Shown piece by piece: positions 35,328 through 44,054 of a DNA stretch of 64,000 nt. Every line of letters begins with the position of its first letter. The stretch's first letter is position 1. This DNA is from VAZQ01 sp035293945. GTDB taxonomy: Bacteria > Pseudomonadota > Alphaproteobacteria > Rhizobiales > Xanthobacteraceae. Where the stretch lies: contig DATGLV010000027.1 of assembly GCA_035293945.1 (NCBI GenBank), forward strand, positions 25,598 to 89,597, written 5' to 3'. A program made the translations under genes and the position numbers. The notes beneath the pieces were generated by a model, which searched no databases, was not told the DNA's origin, and saw only the letters and a list, made by a program, of their open reading frames with translations.

Positions 35328-36071
35328 ATGCGGCTCACAGTCGTCGGGTCGGGGGATGCGTTTGGGTCCGGCGGTCGGTTCAACACCTGCTTTCGGCTCG
35401 AATCGGCCGCAACCTCGCTATTGATCGACTGTGGGGCCTCGGTTCTGACAGCACTTCGGGCGCGCGGCATTGAACCAAATCAGGTCGACGGCGTTATCAT
35501 AACTCACCTGCACGGCGACCACTTCGGCGGCCTGCCGTTTTTCCTCATCGATGCCCAGCACATGAGCCGGCGCCAGCGCCCGTTCATAATCGCCGGCCCC
35601 CCTGGCACGCGAGCGCGCCTGGCAGCCGCAATGGAAGTGCTGTTCCCGGATTCGACGGCCACGCGATGGCGATTCCCCTGGGAGGTCATCGAGATCACCC
35701 CGGGGGAGCCATGCGATTTTCTTGGGTATCGCCTGCTGACCACCGCAGTCGTTCACCCCTCAGGAGCGCCCTCGACTGCGTTGCGCCTTTCCGACGGGAG
35801 GGCCATTTTCGCCTATTCGGGCGACACGGAGTGGACCGATGCGCTGTCGCCGATCGCGAACGGCGCCTCCCTCTTCATTGTCGAATGCTCCGGCTACACG
35901 GGACGCATCTCCTATCACTTGACCTGGGAGATCCTGAAATCACGGCTGCCGCAGCTTCGTGCCCAGCGCATCATGGTGACCCATATGAACCCTACTGTTC
36001 TCGCCCATCTGGACGAGATCCGGGCCGCCGGCGTTTTGGTCGCTGCCGATGGCGATGTGATCGAGCTCTGA
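35328..36071 (+). CDS. MBL-fold metallohydrolase (RNase Z/ElaC-like)
   Basis: 247 residues from the ATG at 35328, preceded by CAGGAAAAC; an ATG 18 codons upstream lacks this. The start MRLTVVGSGDAFGSGGR is typical of the RNase Z/PQQB-like branch. The metal site is complete: THLHGDHFGG, then VVHPSGAP, YSGDTEW, and VTHMNP near the C-terminus. It lacks an exosite arm for tRNA, so it is more likely a small-molecule phosphodiesterase or hydrolase. It stands alone. Substrate unknown. Confidence 0.88.
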   Translation: MRLTVVGSGDAFGSGGRFNTCFRLESAATSLLIDCGASVLTALRARGIEPNQVDGVIITHLHGDHFGGLPFFLIDAQHMSRRQRPFIIAGPPGTRARLAAAMEVLFPDSTATRWRFPWEVIEITPGEPCDFLGYRLLTTAVVHPSGAPSTALRLSDGRAIFAYSGDTEWTDALSPIANGASLFIVECSGYTGRISYHLTWEILKSRLPQLRAQRIMVTHMNPTVLAHLDEIRAAGVLVAADGDVIEL

Positions 36072-36270
36072 ATAGTGCGGCGCCGCGCGGCCTTTTGCGG
36101 CTTTATCTGATGCGGTAGCATCGTGTGTGGCCCTGAGACTGAGGAGGTCGGCACCTTCGCACCGGCCGTCTCGAGGATGGCCACCAACTCATTACGTGCA
36201 TCTATACGTTTATCTATCCTTGGAGGCGCCATGCTCGGCATGGGCTCTCAAGGGTGCGGAAAGGTCCCTC

Positions 36271-37305
36271 ATGGATCTTTGGTCGGAGCCGATGACCTCG
36301 CGGACGGCAGCGATTCTGCTCGTCGGAATCCTGGTATGGCTCGTCCTGATCGTGCGGGAAATTCACATCTACGTCCGCGATCGCGCGCGCAGACCTGCCG
36401 CCTTGCCCGAGGACGCCGAGTCCATCGCTGCCGACCCGCACGGCGAGGCTTCGCTCCCCTCGTTGCAGACGACGGCACGTGCCGCATTCCTGCTCGCCCT
36501 CTTCGGGTTTCCGTTCCTGATCGTGGGCGTGATCTTCGGACCGATCGGAGCAGCACTCGCCCTGACGCTGGTATTTGCCACCATCCTGTGGTCGCTGTGG
36601 CGGGCGCCGGCACTCATCCTCGCACGCTGCGGCGCGCGTCCGGTGACGGACCCGAACCTTATCGCGACGGTGGAGCAGCTTGCCGCGGCGGCGGGCATTC
36701 CAACCCCGCATCTTTTGGAGACGCAAGAGAACCATCCGAACGCCTTTGCGCTCGGCTCTAGTCCCACGCGCGCCGCCGTGATCGTAACCTTGGGCCTGCG
36801 GTTGCGTCTCAACGGGGCCGAGTTGCGCGCCGTCATCGGCCACGAGATTGCCCGGATCGCCCGCCGGGACACGGCGCGAGCGACCATTGGGGCCACGATG
36901 CTGAGCCCGCTCGCGGCGCTCGCCACACGGCTCGGCCTGATCGGCCCTTCAGTGCACGCCCAAGGCGCGGGCGCCCTCTTGTTTCTCCTGTTCATGCTTC
37001 CCGTCTCGGCGCTGGTTCTGCGCTTTTCCGCACCGCCCGGGCGCGCCTACCGGGCCGATCGCGAGGGCGCTGCCCTGTGCGGCAGTGCCGACGACCTGAT
37101 CGCGGCGCTGATCAAGCTCGACGCCTCCGCGCCGCGATTCGATAGCATTACGGCCAAGGATCAGCCCGCGCTCGCTGCGCTCTGCATCGTCGATCCGCTG
37201 CCGCATTGTTGGGTCGGGCATCTCTTCGCCGCCCAACCGCGCACCGCCAGGCGGGTCGCACGCCTGCGCGCCTTTGGCGCCGCCGCCGACCCTGCGCTCG
37301 CCTGA
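36271..37305 (+). CDS. HtpX-like M48 membrane protein with degenerate zinc site
   Basis: 344 residues from the ATG at 36271 (GGAAAGG upstream); the frame stays open to 36127 but lacks membrane or export signs there. Membrane segments lie at about 11-28, 70-110 and 225-255. The M48 fold is recognisable from PTPHLLETQENHPNAFALGS and the helix LRAVIGHEIARIARRDTARA. The catalytic motif HExxH is HEIAR, so the second zinc His is Arg. The third ligand Glu of the usual REFxAD motif is also lost (GRAYRADREGAAL). The protein is therefore probably inactive as a protease and may act as a scaffold or sensor. Confidence 0.82.
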   Translation: MDLWSEPMTSRTAAILLVGILVWLVLIVREIHIYVRDRARRPAALPEDAESIAADPHGEASLPSLQTTARAAFLLALFGFPFLIVGVIFGPIGAALALTLVFATILWSLWRAPALILARCGARPVTDPNLIATVEQLAAAAGIPTPHLLETQENHPNAFALGSSPTRAAVIVTLGLRLRLNGAELRAVIGHEIARIARRDTARATIGATMLSPLAALATRLGLIGPSVHAQGAGALLFLLFMLPVSALVLRFSAPPGRAYRADREGAALCGSADDLIAALIKLDASAPRFDSITAKDQPALAALCIVDPLPHCWVGHLFAAQPRTARRVARLRAFGAAADPALA

Positions 37306-37499
37306 CCGGCTTGCGGCTCGCTGATTTCTGGGGAATTCACCTCTGGCGCCGCATTTGCCATAATGATCCGCTCGCCTACGCGTCCTCGCGTAGATCAGGG
37401 AAAAGGGGATAGCGGCTTTTCCGATAAGGCTTACCCTGCGCAAGCGGGGTGAACGCGCAACAGGAATATCAATAGATCAGAATGCCAAGGAGGACTCGA

Positions 37500-38009
37500 A
37501 TGCCCAATCGTTTCGCAGCCTGTGCGCTGCTCGCTGCGCTCACCGGTGTTGCCGGCCTCGCGGCCCTTCCGGTTGTCAGCCATGCGCAACAGGACGAGCC
37601 CAACCGCGCGGATCTGCCGCCGCAACCCTTCAACCCGCAAATGGCTGCGCTCATGAACATGCTCATCCAGCCCCGCCACGCCAAGCTCGGCCTCGCCGGA
37701 AAGGCGGAGAATTGGGCGCTCGCCGGCTACGAGTTCAACGAGCTCAAAGCCGGCTTCATCGTCATCGGCAAGGAGGTGCCGCGCTACAAGGGGTTGCCGG
37801 TCGCCGACCTGTTCGACGCCGCCATGAAACAGATTTTCCCGGTGATGGACTTTGCGATCAAGGCCGGCGACGCCCGCCAGTTCAACGACTCCTACGGAAA
37901 GATCACCGCCGGCTGTAACAATTGCCACACCACGGTCGGCAACGCCTTCATCGTGATCAAGGTGCCGGAAACCTCCAACTTTCCAAACCAGGAATTCGCT
38001 CCCAAATAG
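37500..38009 (+). CDS. Periplasmic c-type cytochrome (single haem, C-terminal CxxCH)
   Basis: 169 residues with an ideal AAGGAGGA before the ATG. A signal peptide covers about 1-29 (ending SHAQ). The only haem motif is C139-N-N-C142-H143 near the C-terminus, the position seen in four-helix-bundle cytochromes c'. The rest (about 45-135) is helical and has His60 and several Met that could serve as axial ligand. The protein should be periplasmic and carry electrons or bind small ligands such as NO. It is alone in its strand context, with a hypothetical small gene next. Confidence 0.83.
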   Translation: MPNRFAACALLAALTGVAGLAALPVVSHAQQDEPNRADLPPQPFNPQMAALMNMLIQPRHAKLGLAGKAENWALAGYEFNELKAGFIVIGKEVPRYKGLPVADLFDAAMKQIFPVMDFAIKAGDARQFNDSYGKITAGCNNCHTTVGNAFIVIKVPETSNFPNQEFAPK

Positions 38010-38183
38010 CTTGTCGTGCCGGCAGTGTCCCGCGGCTGCCGCACAGGCTTGCTTGCCCGCAGGCGTGGGGCTCGATCTCGGCGCGAAGCGCTTGGCGTGA
38101 TCGGCCGAGAGCGGGGCCTTGAGTGCCGTCTTCAGCCGTCTTCCGTTGCTTGGCTGGAGCAAGAACAACACAAGGAGAAAATC

Positions 38184-38456
38184 ATGGCCCCAATGCTGCG
38201 GCCCGACCCCGGAACGATGGGCGATCATAAGGTGATGCACGGCGAATGGCAGATCGGCCAAATAGACCAGCGGCCCTCCTTCCTGAACAAGGATCCGCGA
38301 TTCATCTGGGCGCTGAACGGCGTGCCATCGGGCCCCAAAGGGCTCCGCCTCGCGGGCGTCGCCGACACCATCGAGGCCGCGGAGGCGGAGCTCAAGAAGA
38401 GCTGGGAGGAATGGCTCGCTTGGGCGGGCCTCTCCGACAGCGGGCCCCCTCCCTAG
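38184..38456 (+). CDS. Hypothetical small protein
   Basis: 90 residues with AAGGAGAAA six bases before the ATG. The sequence contains GDHKVMHGEWQIGQIDQR and a helical Glu/Lys-rich segment TIEAAEAELKKSWEEW. No export or membrane signal. It resembles short conserved proteins of Bradyrhizobium-type genomes with no known role. The strong ribosome site supports it. Confidence 0.68.
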   Translation: MAPMLRPDPGTMGDHKVMHGEWQIGQIDQRPSFLNKDPRFIWALNGVPSGPKGLRLAGVADTIEAAEAELKKSWEEWLAWAGLSDSGPPP

Positions 38457-38592
38457 TGCCGCCGATTTGAGTTGCTGCCAGCCGGGCCGCGAGCTCGGTC
38501 ACGTTTGATTGAACCCCATAAAGCAAGCTCGAGCGACGTGCTATATTTGGCGCAGGAGAATTCCGCGTTGAAAGAATGAGCGGAGGGTCGCC

Positions 38593-39087
38593 ATGCTGAC
38601 ACGACGCTTTGCCTTCTGGGCCGGCGCGAGCGCGCTCGCGGCGGTCGCTGCCAACCGCCTATTTGCAGGACAGCCCCCGGCGACCACCGGGACCTTCGAG
38701 GTCGCGCATTCCGACGCCGAGTGGCGCAGCTTGCTTACCCCCGCACAGTATAACGTGCTGCGCCTGCAGGGCACCGAGCGGCCGTTCTCGAGCCCGCTCG
38801 ATCATGAGCAGCGCGCTGGCACTTTCGATTGCGCAGGCTGCAATCTGCCGCTGTTCTCCTCCACCACCAAATACGACAGCGGCACCGGCTGGCCCAGCTT
38901 TTGGCAGCCACTGGACAATGCCGTGGCTACGTCCGACGACACCTTCCTGGCGATGAAGCGAACGGAGGTCCACTGCCGCCGCTGCGGCGGCCATCTGGGC
39001 CATGTCTTCAACGACGGCCCGCCGCCGACCGGGCTTCGCTATTGCATGAACGGAGTTGCGTTGTCATTCCGGCCCGCCGCCGCGTGA
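38593..39087 (+). CDS. msrB: Peptide methionine-R-sulfoxide reductase (MsrB), exported
   Basis: 164 residues, with GGAGGGTCGCC before the ATG. A twin-arginine-like leader (MLTRRFAFWAGASALAA) indicates a periplasmic enzyme. The MsrB domain (about 40-160) has both zinc CxxC pairs (CAGC and CRRC), the GTGWPSFWQP substrate motif, and the catalytic Cys in RYCMNG. It reduces methionine-R-sulfoxide in oxidised proteins. The next gene starts 3 bp after its stop. Confidence 0.92.
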   Translation: MLTRRFAFWAGASALAAVAANRLFAGQPPATTGTFEVAHSDAEWRSLLTPAQYNVLRLQGTERPFSSPLDHEQRAGTFDCAGCNLPLFSSTTKYDSGTGWPSFWQPLDNAVATSDDTFLAMKRTEVHCRRCGGHLGHVFNDGPPPTGLRYCMNGVALSFRPAAA

Positions 39088-39089
39088 GA

Positions 39090-40061
39090 ATGAAGCGTCG
39101 CGATTTCATCCTGGGTCTTGGCAGCACAGCGGTAAGCGCAGCGCGAGCCTCGAATTTGCGTGCTGCGGCTCCCGACAAGATCCGGGTCGGCAACCCCTCG
39201 GTACAATCCTTCTCGTTCCTGCCGCTGCAGCTCGGTGTCGCGCACGGCTTCTTTGCCAAATACGGCGTCGAGCCCGCGGAGGTAAGCCTCAACGGCAGCG
39301 CCAAGCTGCATCAGGCCATGGCGGCCGGCAGCCTCGATCTGGCGCTTGGCTCCGGGACCGATCTTATTTTTCTGGTCAAGGGAGCCCCGGAGATCGCAGT
39401 CGCCAGCATGGCGGGGCCGCCGCTCCTCCTCAGCGTCGTCGTGCCGTTTGATTCCCCCTTTGCGACCGCGGACGACCTCAAAGGCAAGCGCATCGGCATC
39501 TCGACCGTCAATTCCCTGACCCAATGGCTGGTGCGTGAGCTGGCCCGCCAGAAGGGCTGGGGCGCCGACAGCATGACCTACGTGACGGTCGGGGCGGAAT
39601 TGCCGAACCAGGTTGCGGCGCTCGTCACCCGTCAAATCGATGCCCTGGTGAGCTCCACGGCGCTGGGCCTGGAGCTTGCGGAGGAAAAGCGCGGGCGGCT
39701 GTTGTTGCCGGCCTCCGACATCGTGTCGGAATTCATGATCCACACGATCTACGCTTCCGCCCAGATGGCGGAGAAAAATCCCGATGCGATAGCGCGATTC
39801 CTCAAGGGCTGGTTCGAGACCATCGCGTTCATGCGCAGCAATCGGGACGAGACCGTGCAGGCCTCGCGCAAGCGCACCAAGTTTTCGACCGCGGTCGAGG
39901 AGAAGCAATACGATCTGGTGATGCCGATGTTTTCTTCAACGGGCCGATTCGACCCGAATGCACTCGCCACCATCCAGCGCTCCTTCGTCGATCTCAAGCT
40001 CATCGACAAGGAACCTGATCTTGCGAAATACTGCACCGAGCGATTCTTGCCGGGCGCATAG
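39090..40061 (+). CDS. NMT1/SsuA-type ABC solute-binding protein with Tat signal
   Basis: 323 residues from the ATG at 39090; a longer frame from 38829 overlaps msrB and is not credible. The leader MKRRDFILGLGSTAV is a Tat-like signal. The mature part follows the NMT1/THI5/SsuA pattern: LPLQLGVAHGFFAKYGVEPAE, AAGSLDLALGSGTDL, and LKGKRIGISTVNSLTQWLVR. It would bind an organic sulfonate, aromatic acid or pyrimidine-like ligand in the periplasm. No permease or ATPase gene is adjacent. The MsrB-binding protein-dihydroxyphthalate-decarboxylase-like order suggests a link to an aromatic compound, but that is inference. Confidence 0.87.
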   Translation: MKRRDFILGLGSTAVSAARASNLRAAAPDKIRVGNPSVQSFSFLPLQLGVAHGFFAKYGVEPAEVSLNGSAKLHQAMAAGSLDLALGSGTDLIFLVKGAPEIAVASMAGPPLLLSVVVPFDSPFATADDLKGKRIGISTVNSLTQWLVRELARQKGWGADSMTYVTVGAELPNQVAALVTRQIDALVSSTALGLELAEEKRGRLLLPASDIVSEFMIHTIYASAQMAEKNPDAIARFLKGWFETIAFMRSNRDETVQASRKRTKFSTAVEEKQYDLVMPMFSSTGRFDPNALATIQRSFVDLKLIDKEPDLAKYCTERFLPGA

Positions 40062-40101
40062 AGCGCACGATTTCCGGTCAGCGACATTGCGAGGAGGCGG
40101 C

Positions 40102-41091
40102 GTGGCGACCAAGCTCCCGTTGACATTGACCTGCGGCGACTACGAGATCACCCGGCCCCTGGCCGAAGGCCTGGTCGAGGCGGACGGCATCGCACTGACC
40201 GTCCTGACCAACACGGCTTCGCGTGATCGGCACTGGCGGCTTGCCCGCAACGCCGAATGCGATCTGGGCGAGTTCAACGCCTGCGCCTATTTCATGGCGC
40301 GGGAGCGCGGCCATCCGGCAATCGCGCTGCCGATCTTTCCGCACCGGCGCTTCCGTCATGGCTTCGTGTTCATCAACACGCAAAAGGGCATCAGCCGTGC
40401 GGCCGACCTGCGCGGCCGCCGGGTCGGCTGCTATGGCGGCTTTCAGCCGGCGGCTTGCGTGTGGCTGCGCGGCCTGCTCGAGGAGTTCTTCGACCTGCCG
40501 CACCGCGAAGTGACCTGGGTGGTGCCGCAGCTGCCCGAGATCCCCTTCACGCCGCCGCCGGGGCTCGCGATCGAAACTATTCCGGTCGAGCAGTCACTCG
40601 ATCAGATGCTGGCCGAAGGCAAGATCGACGCGATGCTGGCGCCGAGCTTTCCGGCGCCATTCATGAAAGGCGACAAGCGCGTCGCGCGGCTCTTTCCCGA
40701 TTTCAAGGCGCGGGAGATCGACTACTACATAGAGACCGGCATCTTTCCGATCATGCATCTGGTGATGATCCGCCAGGAGATCGTCGACAAGCATCCCTGG
40801 GTGGCGGCCAATCTCGCCTATGCTTTCAACCAGGCCAAGCAGATCGCCTATCAACGCTTGCGCAATCCGCGCGTGCTGCCGCAGGCCTGGGCGACGAGCG
40901 CGGCCGAGGAGCAGGCTGCGATTCTCGGGCCAGATCCGTGGGCCTACGGACTCAATGCCGCGAACCGCCGGAATCTCGAGACCGCCATGCGCTACACCCA
41001 CGCGCAAGGCCTCACCGACCGCCTTGCCAAGGTCGATGATGTATTTGTTTCGATCGATGAAGGCGTATTCTCCGGCGTCGGCGGCTATTGA
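40102..41091 (+). CDS. 4,5-dihydroxyphthalate decarboxylase-like (Pht5/SBP-fold) protein
   Basis: 329 residues from GTG at 40102, with GAGGAGGCGGC directly upstream. No signal peptide. The N-terminus LTLTCGDYEITRPLAEGLVE is characteristic of proteins named 4,5-dihydroxyphthalate decarboxylase. It has the same two-lobe fold as ABC binding proteins, seen later in FDLPHREVTWVVPQLPE and AEGKIDAMLAPSFPAP. The decarboxylase name rests on one studied member; many relatives are likely binding or sensing proteins without that activity. It follows the NMT1-type gene by 40 bp, so they may be co-transcribed. Confidence 0.8.
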   Translation: MATKLPLTLTCGDYEITRPLAEGLVEADGIALTVLTNTASRDRHWRLARNAECDLGEFNACAYFMARERGHPAIALPIFPHRRFRHGFVFINTQKGISRAADLRGRRVGCYGGFQPAACVWLRGLLEEFFDLPHREVTWVVPQLPEIPFTPPPGLAIETIPVEQSLDQMLAEGKIDAMLAPSFPAPFMKGDKRVARLFPDFKAREIDYYIETGIFPIMHLVMIRQEIVDKHPWVAANLAYAFNQAKQIAYQRLRNPRVLPQAWATSAAEEQAAILGPDPWAYGLNAANRRNLETAMRYTHAQGLTDRLAKVDDVFVSIDEGVFSGVGGY

Positions 41092-41105
41092 GGCGCGCGC
41101 GAACC

Positions 41106-42185
41106 TCAGTGTTTGTCGAGCACCATCACCTTGGAGACGAAGGCATGGGTCGTGCGCACCAGCGCCAGGCCGCAGGATGCGCCCAGCGCCGCGAACTCTT
41201 CATCGAGATAGCTCACGTAATAGGGCTCGTGATAGTTCTGGGGGAACAGCTCCAGCATGCCGTCATAATCCGGCTCGTCGCCGCGCTGGAGCGAATCAAG
41301 GATGACCAGGCGCCCGCCCGGCTTGAGCACGCGCGCAACCTCGCACAGGACCGTGCGCCGCACTTTCGGCGGCAGCTCATGGAATAGAAAGTCCGCAGTC
41401 ACCGCGTCTTGGCTCGCATCGGCGAGCGGAATGGCTTCCGCGTTGGCGACCAGCACGTCGACCCAGCCCCAGCGGCGTAGCTGTTGCCGGGCCTCGGCCA
41501 CATAGGCTTCCGACAGGTCGATACCGATCGCGGCAAGTCGCGGCCAAACTTGCTTGCAGCAATCAAGCGCACGCCCGGTGCCGCAACCGATATCGAGGAG
41601 GCGCAAGCTCCGTTGGTCGCGGCCGGCGAAAATCTCGGCAAGCGGCGGCAGCACTTGGCGGCGCGTCACATTGGCGGTGCCGTGCAGCAACACCTCGACT
41701 TGCGTGTCGTAGCGGCGCGCGGAATCGCGCGTCATCCAGCCGCCCGACTGGAAATGGAAGTTCTGCAGGTAATAGGCGGGGCGCTTGCCGCGCGTCTCTT
41801 CGTTGAAGACCTCGCGTGGCTCGCCGTTCTCGCGCCGGCGGTGGATGTCGGGAAGGTCTTCGAAGAACAGGCGCGAGCGGGCGAGAAGCTGCGGCAGCGG
41901 ACCGTCGTGATCGGCAGGCAGCGGATAGATCCCGGCCTCCACATTGGCGAGGTCCTGGCGAAACAGCGCTGCCATGTCGGCGTAGAGGCGATTGCGATCC
42001 GGCACCGGCGCGTCCGTGTGCGGCTTGGCGCGCGTGCTCGCCTCGCCCGACTGGCGCGCTGCCTGGGCGAGGCGGCGCATGATGGCGTTGTGCCCTACAT
42101 ACCAGGCAAAGCGCGGCAGCTGCCGCGCCCCATAGGCCACGCGTGTGGCAAGGCGGGATAGGCCATCAGGCAAGGGATCGGTCAT
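41106..42185 (-). CDS. Class I SAM-dependent methyltransferase
   Basis: 359 residues; start ATG at 42185 is chosen, although the frame stays open to 42263 and no strong ribosome site decides. The first 165 residues form a helical accessory domain. The Rossmann methyltransferase core follows, with motif I LLDIGCGTGRALD near residue 210, IGIDLSEAYVAEA, and ARVLKPGGRLVILDSLQRGD. Such two-part proteins methylate small molecules; no substrate can be named. Convergent with the upstream Pht5-like gene, divergent from the CopD-like gene. Confidence 0.85.
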   Translation of the reverse strand: MTDPLPDGLSRLATRVAYGARQLPRFAWYVGHNAIMRRLAQAARQSGEASTRAKPHTDAPVPDRNRLYADMAALFRQDLANVEAGIYPLPADHDGPLPQLLARSRLFFEDLPDIHRRRENGEPREVFNEETRGKRPAYYLQNFHFQSGGWMTRDSARRYDTQVEVLLHGTANVTRRQVLPPLAEIFAGRDQRSLRLLDIGCGTGRALDCCKQVWPRLAAIGIDLSEAYVAEARQQLRRWGWVDVLVANAEAIPLADASQDAVTADFLFHELPPKVRRTVLCEVARVLKPGGRLVILDSLQRGDEPDYDGMLELFPQNYHEPYYVSYLDEEFAALGASCGLALVRTTHAFVSKVMVLDKH

Positions 42186-42431
42186 GTGCAGGTTCAGCGG
42201 GTGCCGCTCAGCGGATATTCGTCGCCAGCATACATCCGCAGCACGGCGATTGGCATGCGGCATGGTGGGCGCGGCTTGGCGCCCCGGTCATTCCCCCTCC
42301 ACAAATCCAGCCGCCTTGGCAAGATCAGCAAGGATTGGGCCGGCTGTTGGAATCAGTTGCGGATCGGGTGCGGGCGCGCAATCATCTCTGGCGGAGGCTT
42401 GCGCTACGCATTCGCCCTTGCATGGACCGAG

Positions 42432-42893
42432 ATGTTCTGGATCATTCTTTTGCTTGCCGTTCATTTGCTGGCCGCCGTGTTCTGGGTCGGCGGCATGGCA
42501 TTTGCCTATACGATGCTGCGCCCGGCCGCGGGTGCGCTCGATCCGCCGGTGCGATTGCCGCTGTGGCGGCGCGTGTTCACCGGCTTCTTTCCCTGGGTCG
42601 GGCTCAGCATTGTGGTCCTGTTGGTGAGCGGCTTTGCGATGATCTTTCTGCTGTTCGGCTCGTTTGCGGACGCACCGCCCTATGTGCATGCCATGATGGG
42701 GGTCGGCATCCTGATGATGCTGCTTTACCTGCATCTCATCTTCGCACCCTGGCGCCGCTTTCGCGCAGCCCTCGACGGCGGCGCGCTGGCGGAGGCGGCG
42801 AAGAGCCTCAATCAGATCCGCCTGATCGTGGCGATCAATCTGGTGCTCGGAGCCCTCACACTCGTCATCGGGGGCACCGGGCGCTATTGGTGA
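42432..42893 (+). CDS. CopD-like four-helix membrane protein
   Basis: 153 residues from the ATG at 42432; the frame runs upstream to 42186 but that part is not protein-like. Four membrane segments are seen (about 3-25, 48-70, 80-100, 130-148). The first helix AVHLLAAVFWVGGMAFAY has the His-containing motif of the CopD/YcnJ-type superfamily. A role in copper or redox handling is suggested by family only. The SRAP gene follows by 33 bp and may share a transcript. Confidence 0.75.
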   Translation: MFWIILLLAVHLLAAVFWVGGMAFAYTMLRPAAGALDPPVRLPLWRRVFTGFFPWVGLSIVVLLVSGFAMIFLLFGSFADAPPYVHAMMGVGILMMLLYLHLIFAPWRRFRAALDGGALAEAAKSLNQIRLIVAINLVLGALTLVIGGTGRYW

Positions 42894-42926
42894 CGTCGAT
42901 CACGCTCTCGGTGATGCTGCAGGCCC

Positions 42927-43520
42927 GTGTGCAACGACTACGGCAACCACGTTTCCTATGACCGGTATGTCGAGGCGTTCAGCCACCTCAAGCTGCCGCT
43001 GTTCGTGCAAGGCAACGGACCTGATCTGACGCCGCGCGACGATATCCATATCCGCGACACCGCGCCGGTCATCCTGCGCGAGGGCGAGCGCGCCCGGTTG
43101 ACCGAGCTCACCTGGGCGCCGCGCGACCGCAACAAGAAGCCGGTGTTCAACTTTCGCGCCGAGGGCCGCCGGTTCGGCAAGACCAAACGATGCCTGATCC
43201 CTGCCTCGCATTTCTATGAATTCACCGTCGCCGCGCACGCCAGGCAGAAGCACAAGGACAAATGGCAGTTCGCGCTCGCGGGCAGCGATTGGTTCTGCAT
43301 TGCGGGAATCGTCCGGAAGGATGCGATCGACGGCGCTGACTGCTTCACCATGCTGACCACTTCTCCGGGCCCTGACGTCAGCCCCTATCACGATCGGCAG
43401 GTTGTGGTGCTGCGTCCGCCGGACTGGCGCGCCTGGCTTGACCTATCGCGACCCGAGGGCGACTTGCTGCAGCCCCTTGCGGTTGGCTCGCTGAGCGTCG
43501 CGCGCGCAGCGCCCAAATGA
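42927..43520 (+). CDS. SOS response-associated peptidase (SRAP, YedK/HMCES family)
   Basis: 197 residues from GTG at 42927, which places Cys at position 2 as this family needs for its covalent link to abasic sites in single-stranded DNA. Other active-site elements are present: NFRAEGRRFGK, PASHFYEF with the Glu, and PYHDRQVVVL with the His. The start reads MCNDY where most members have MCGRY/F, a variant found in a subgroup. It should protect abasic sites during replication. No LexA box was recognised. Confidence 0.9.
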   Translation: MCNDYGNHVSYDRYVEAFSHLKLPLFVQGNGPDLTPRDDIHIRDTAPVILREGERARLTELTWAPRDRNKKPVFNFRAEGRRFGKTKRCLIPASHFYEFTVAAHARQKHKDKWQFALAGSDWFCIAGIVRKDAIDGADCFTMLTTSPGPDVSPYHDRQVVVLRPPDWRAWLDLSRPEGDLLQPLAVGSLSVARAAPK

Positions 43521-43563
43521 TTTGATTTCCACCGGCGAGGATCGGTCGACAATGCGACCTCGA

Positions 43564-43881
43564 TCACTTGTCGCTTCCGGTTGCGTGCATCCGGGCTCGC
43601 TCGCCGGCCGGACGGGGAATTTGGCTGGCCGCGCATGCGCCTGCCTGGCGATAGCAGACGGTGTTGTAGCAGGCAACGAGCGGCCAGCCGCCGCCCGGCA
43701 CGCTCCAGTTACACACTGGCACGCAGTCATCCAATATTCTTCCGCAATCCGGCCCCGGATATGTCGGGTAGAGGCGAGCGGGCCGCGCACCCGCGGAATC
43801 GATCGATCCCGCTGCAGACAGGCAGATTGCCAAAATGAAGAGAAGACCTGAACGGCAACGACGAACGCGCCGACAATCCAT
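43564..43881 (-). CDS. Small secreted Cys-rich protein
   Basis: 105 residues from the ATG at 43881, with GGGAGGCACCC directly upstream. A signal peptide covers about 1-32 (SGLLFILAICLSAAGS ... AGA). The mature part has seven Cys (CGRILDDCVPVC, VACYNTVCYRQAGAC), probably forming disulfides. No family recognised. The strong ribosome site and export signal support it over the overlapping plus-strand ORFs. Confidence 0.62.
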   Translation of the reverse strand: MDCRRVRRCRSGLLFILAICLSAAGSIDSAGARPARLYPTYPGPDCGRILDDCVPVCNWSVPGGGWPLVACYNTVCYRQAGACAASQIPRPAGERARMHATGSDK

Positions 43882-43995
43882 GGGTGCCTCCCGGCAAATG
43901 GACACAAGGCCGCTGTTAGAACACCCGCGGCGGTTCCCGGGTTCCCTCGCTTAGCCGCTCCTTGGCGCGGGATCGCCCTTGTGGGCGCCCGCAGG

Positions 43996-44013
43996 GGACG
44001 TAAAATGACGTCC
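43996..44013. promoter_or_regulatory. Possible operator palindrome
   Basis: GGACGT-AAAATG-ACGTCC is a perfect 6+6 bp inverted repeat, 41 bp before the GTG of the ModA-like gene. Size and place fit a repressor site. No regulator assigned. Confidence 0.4.
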
Positions 44014-44054
44014 AACAGCGCCACAACATCAATCAACCCAGCTGGAGGAAACCC

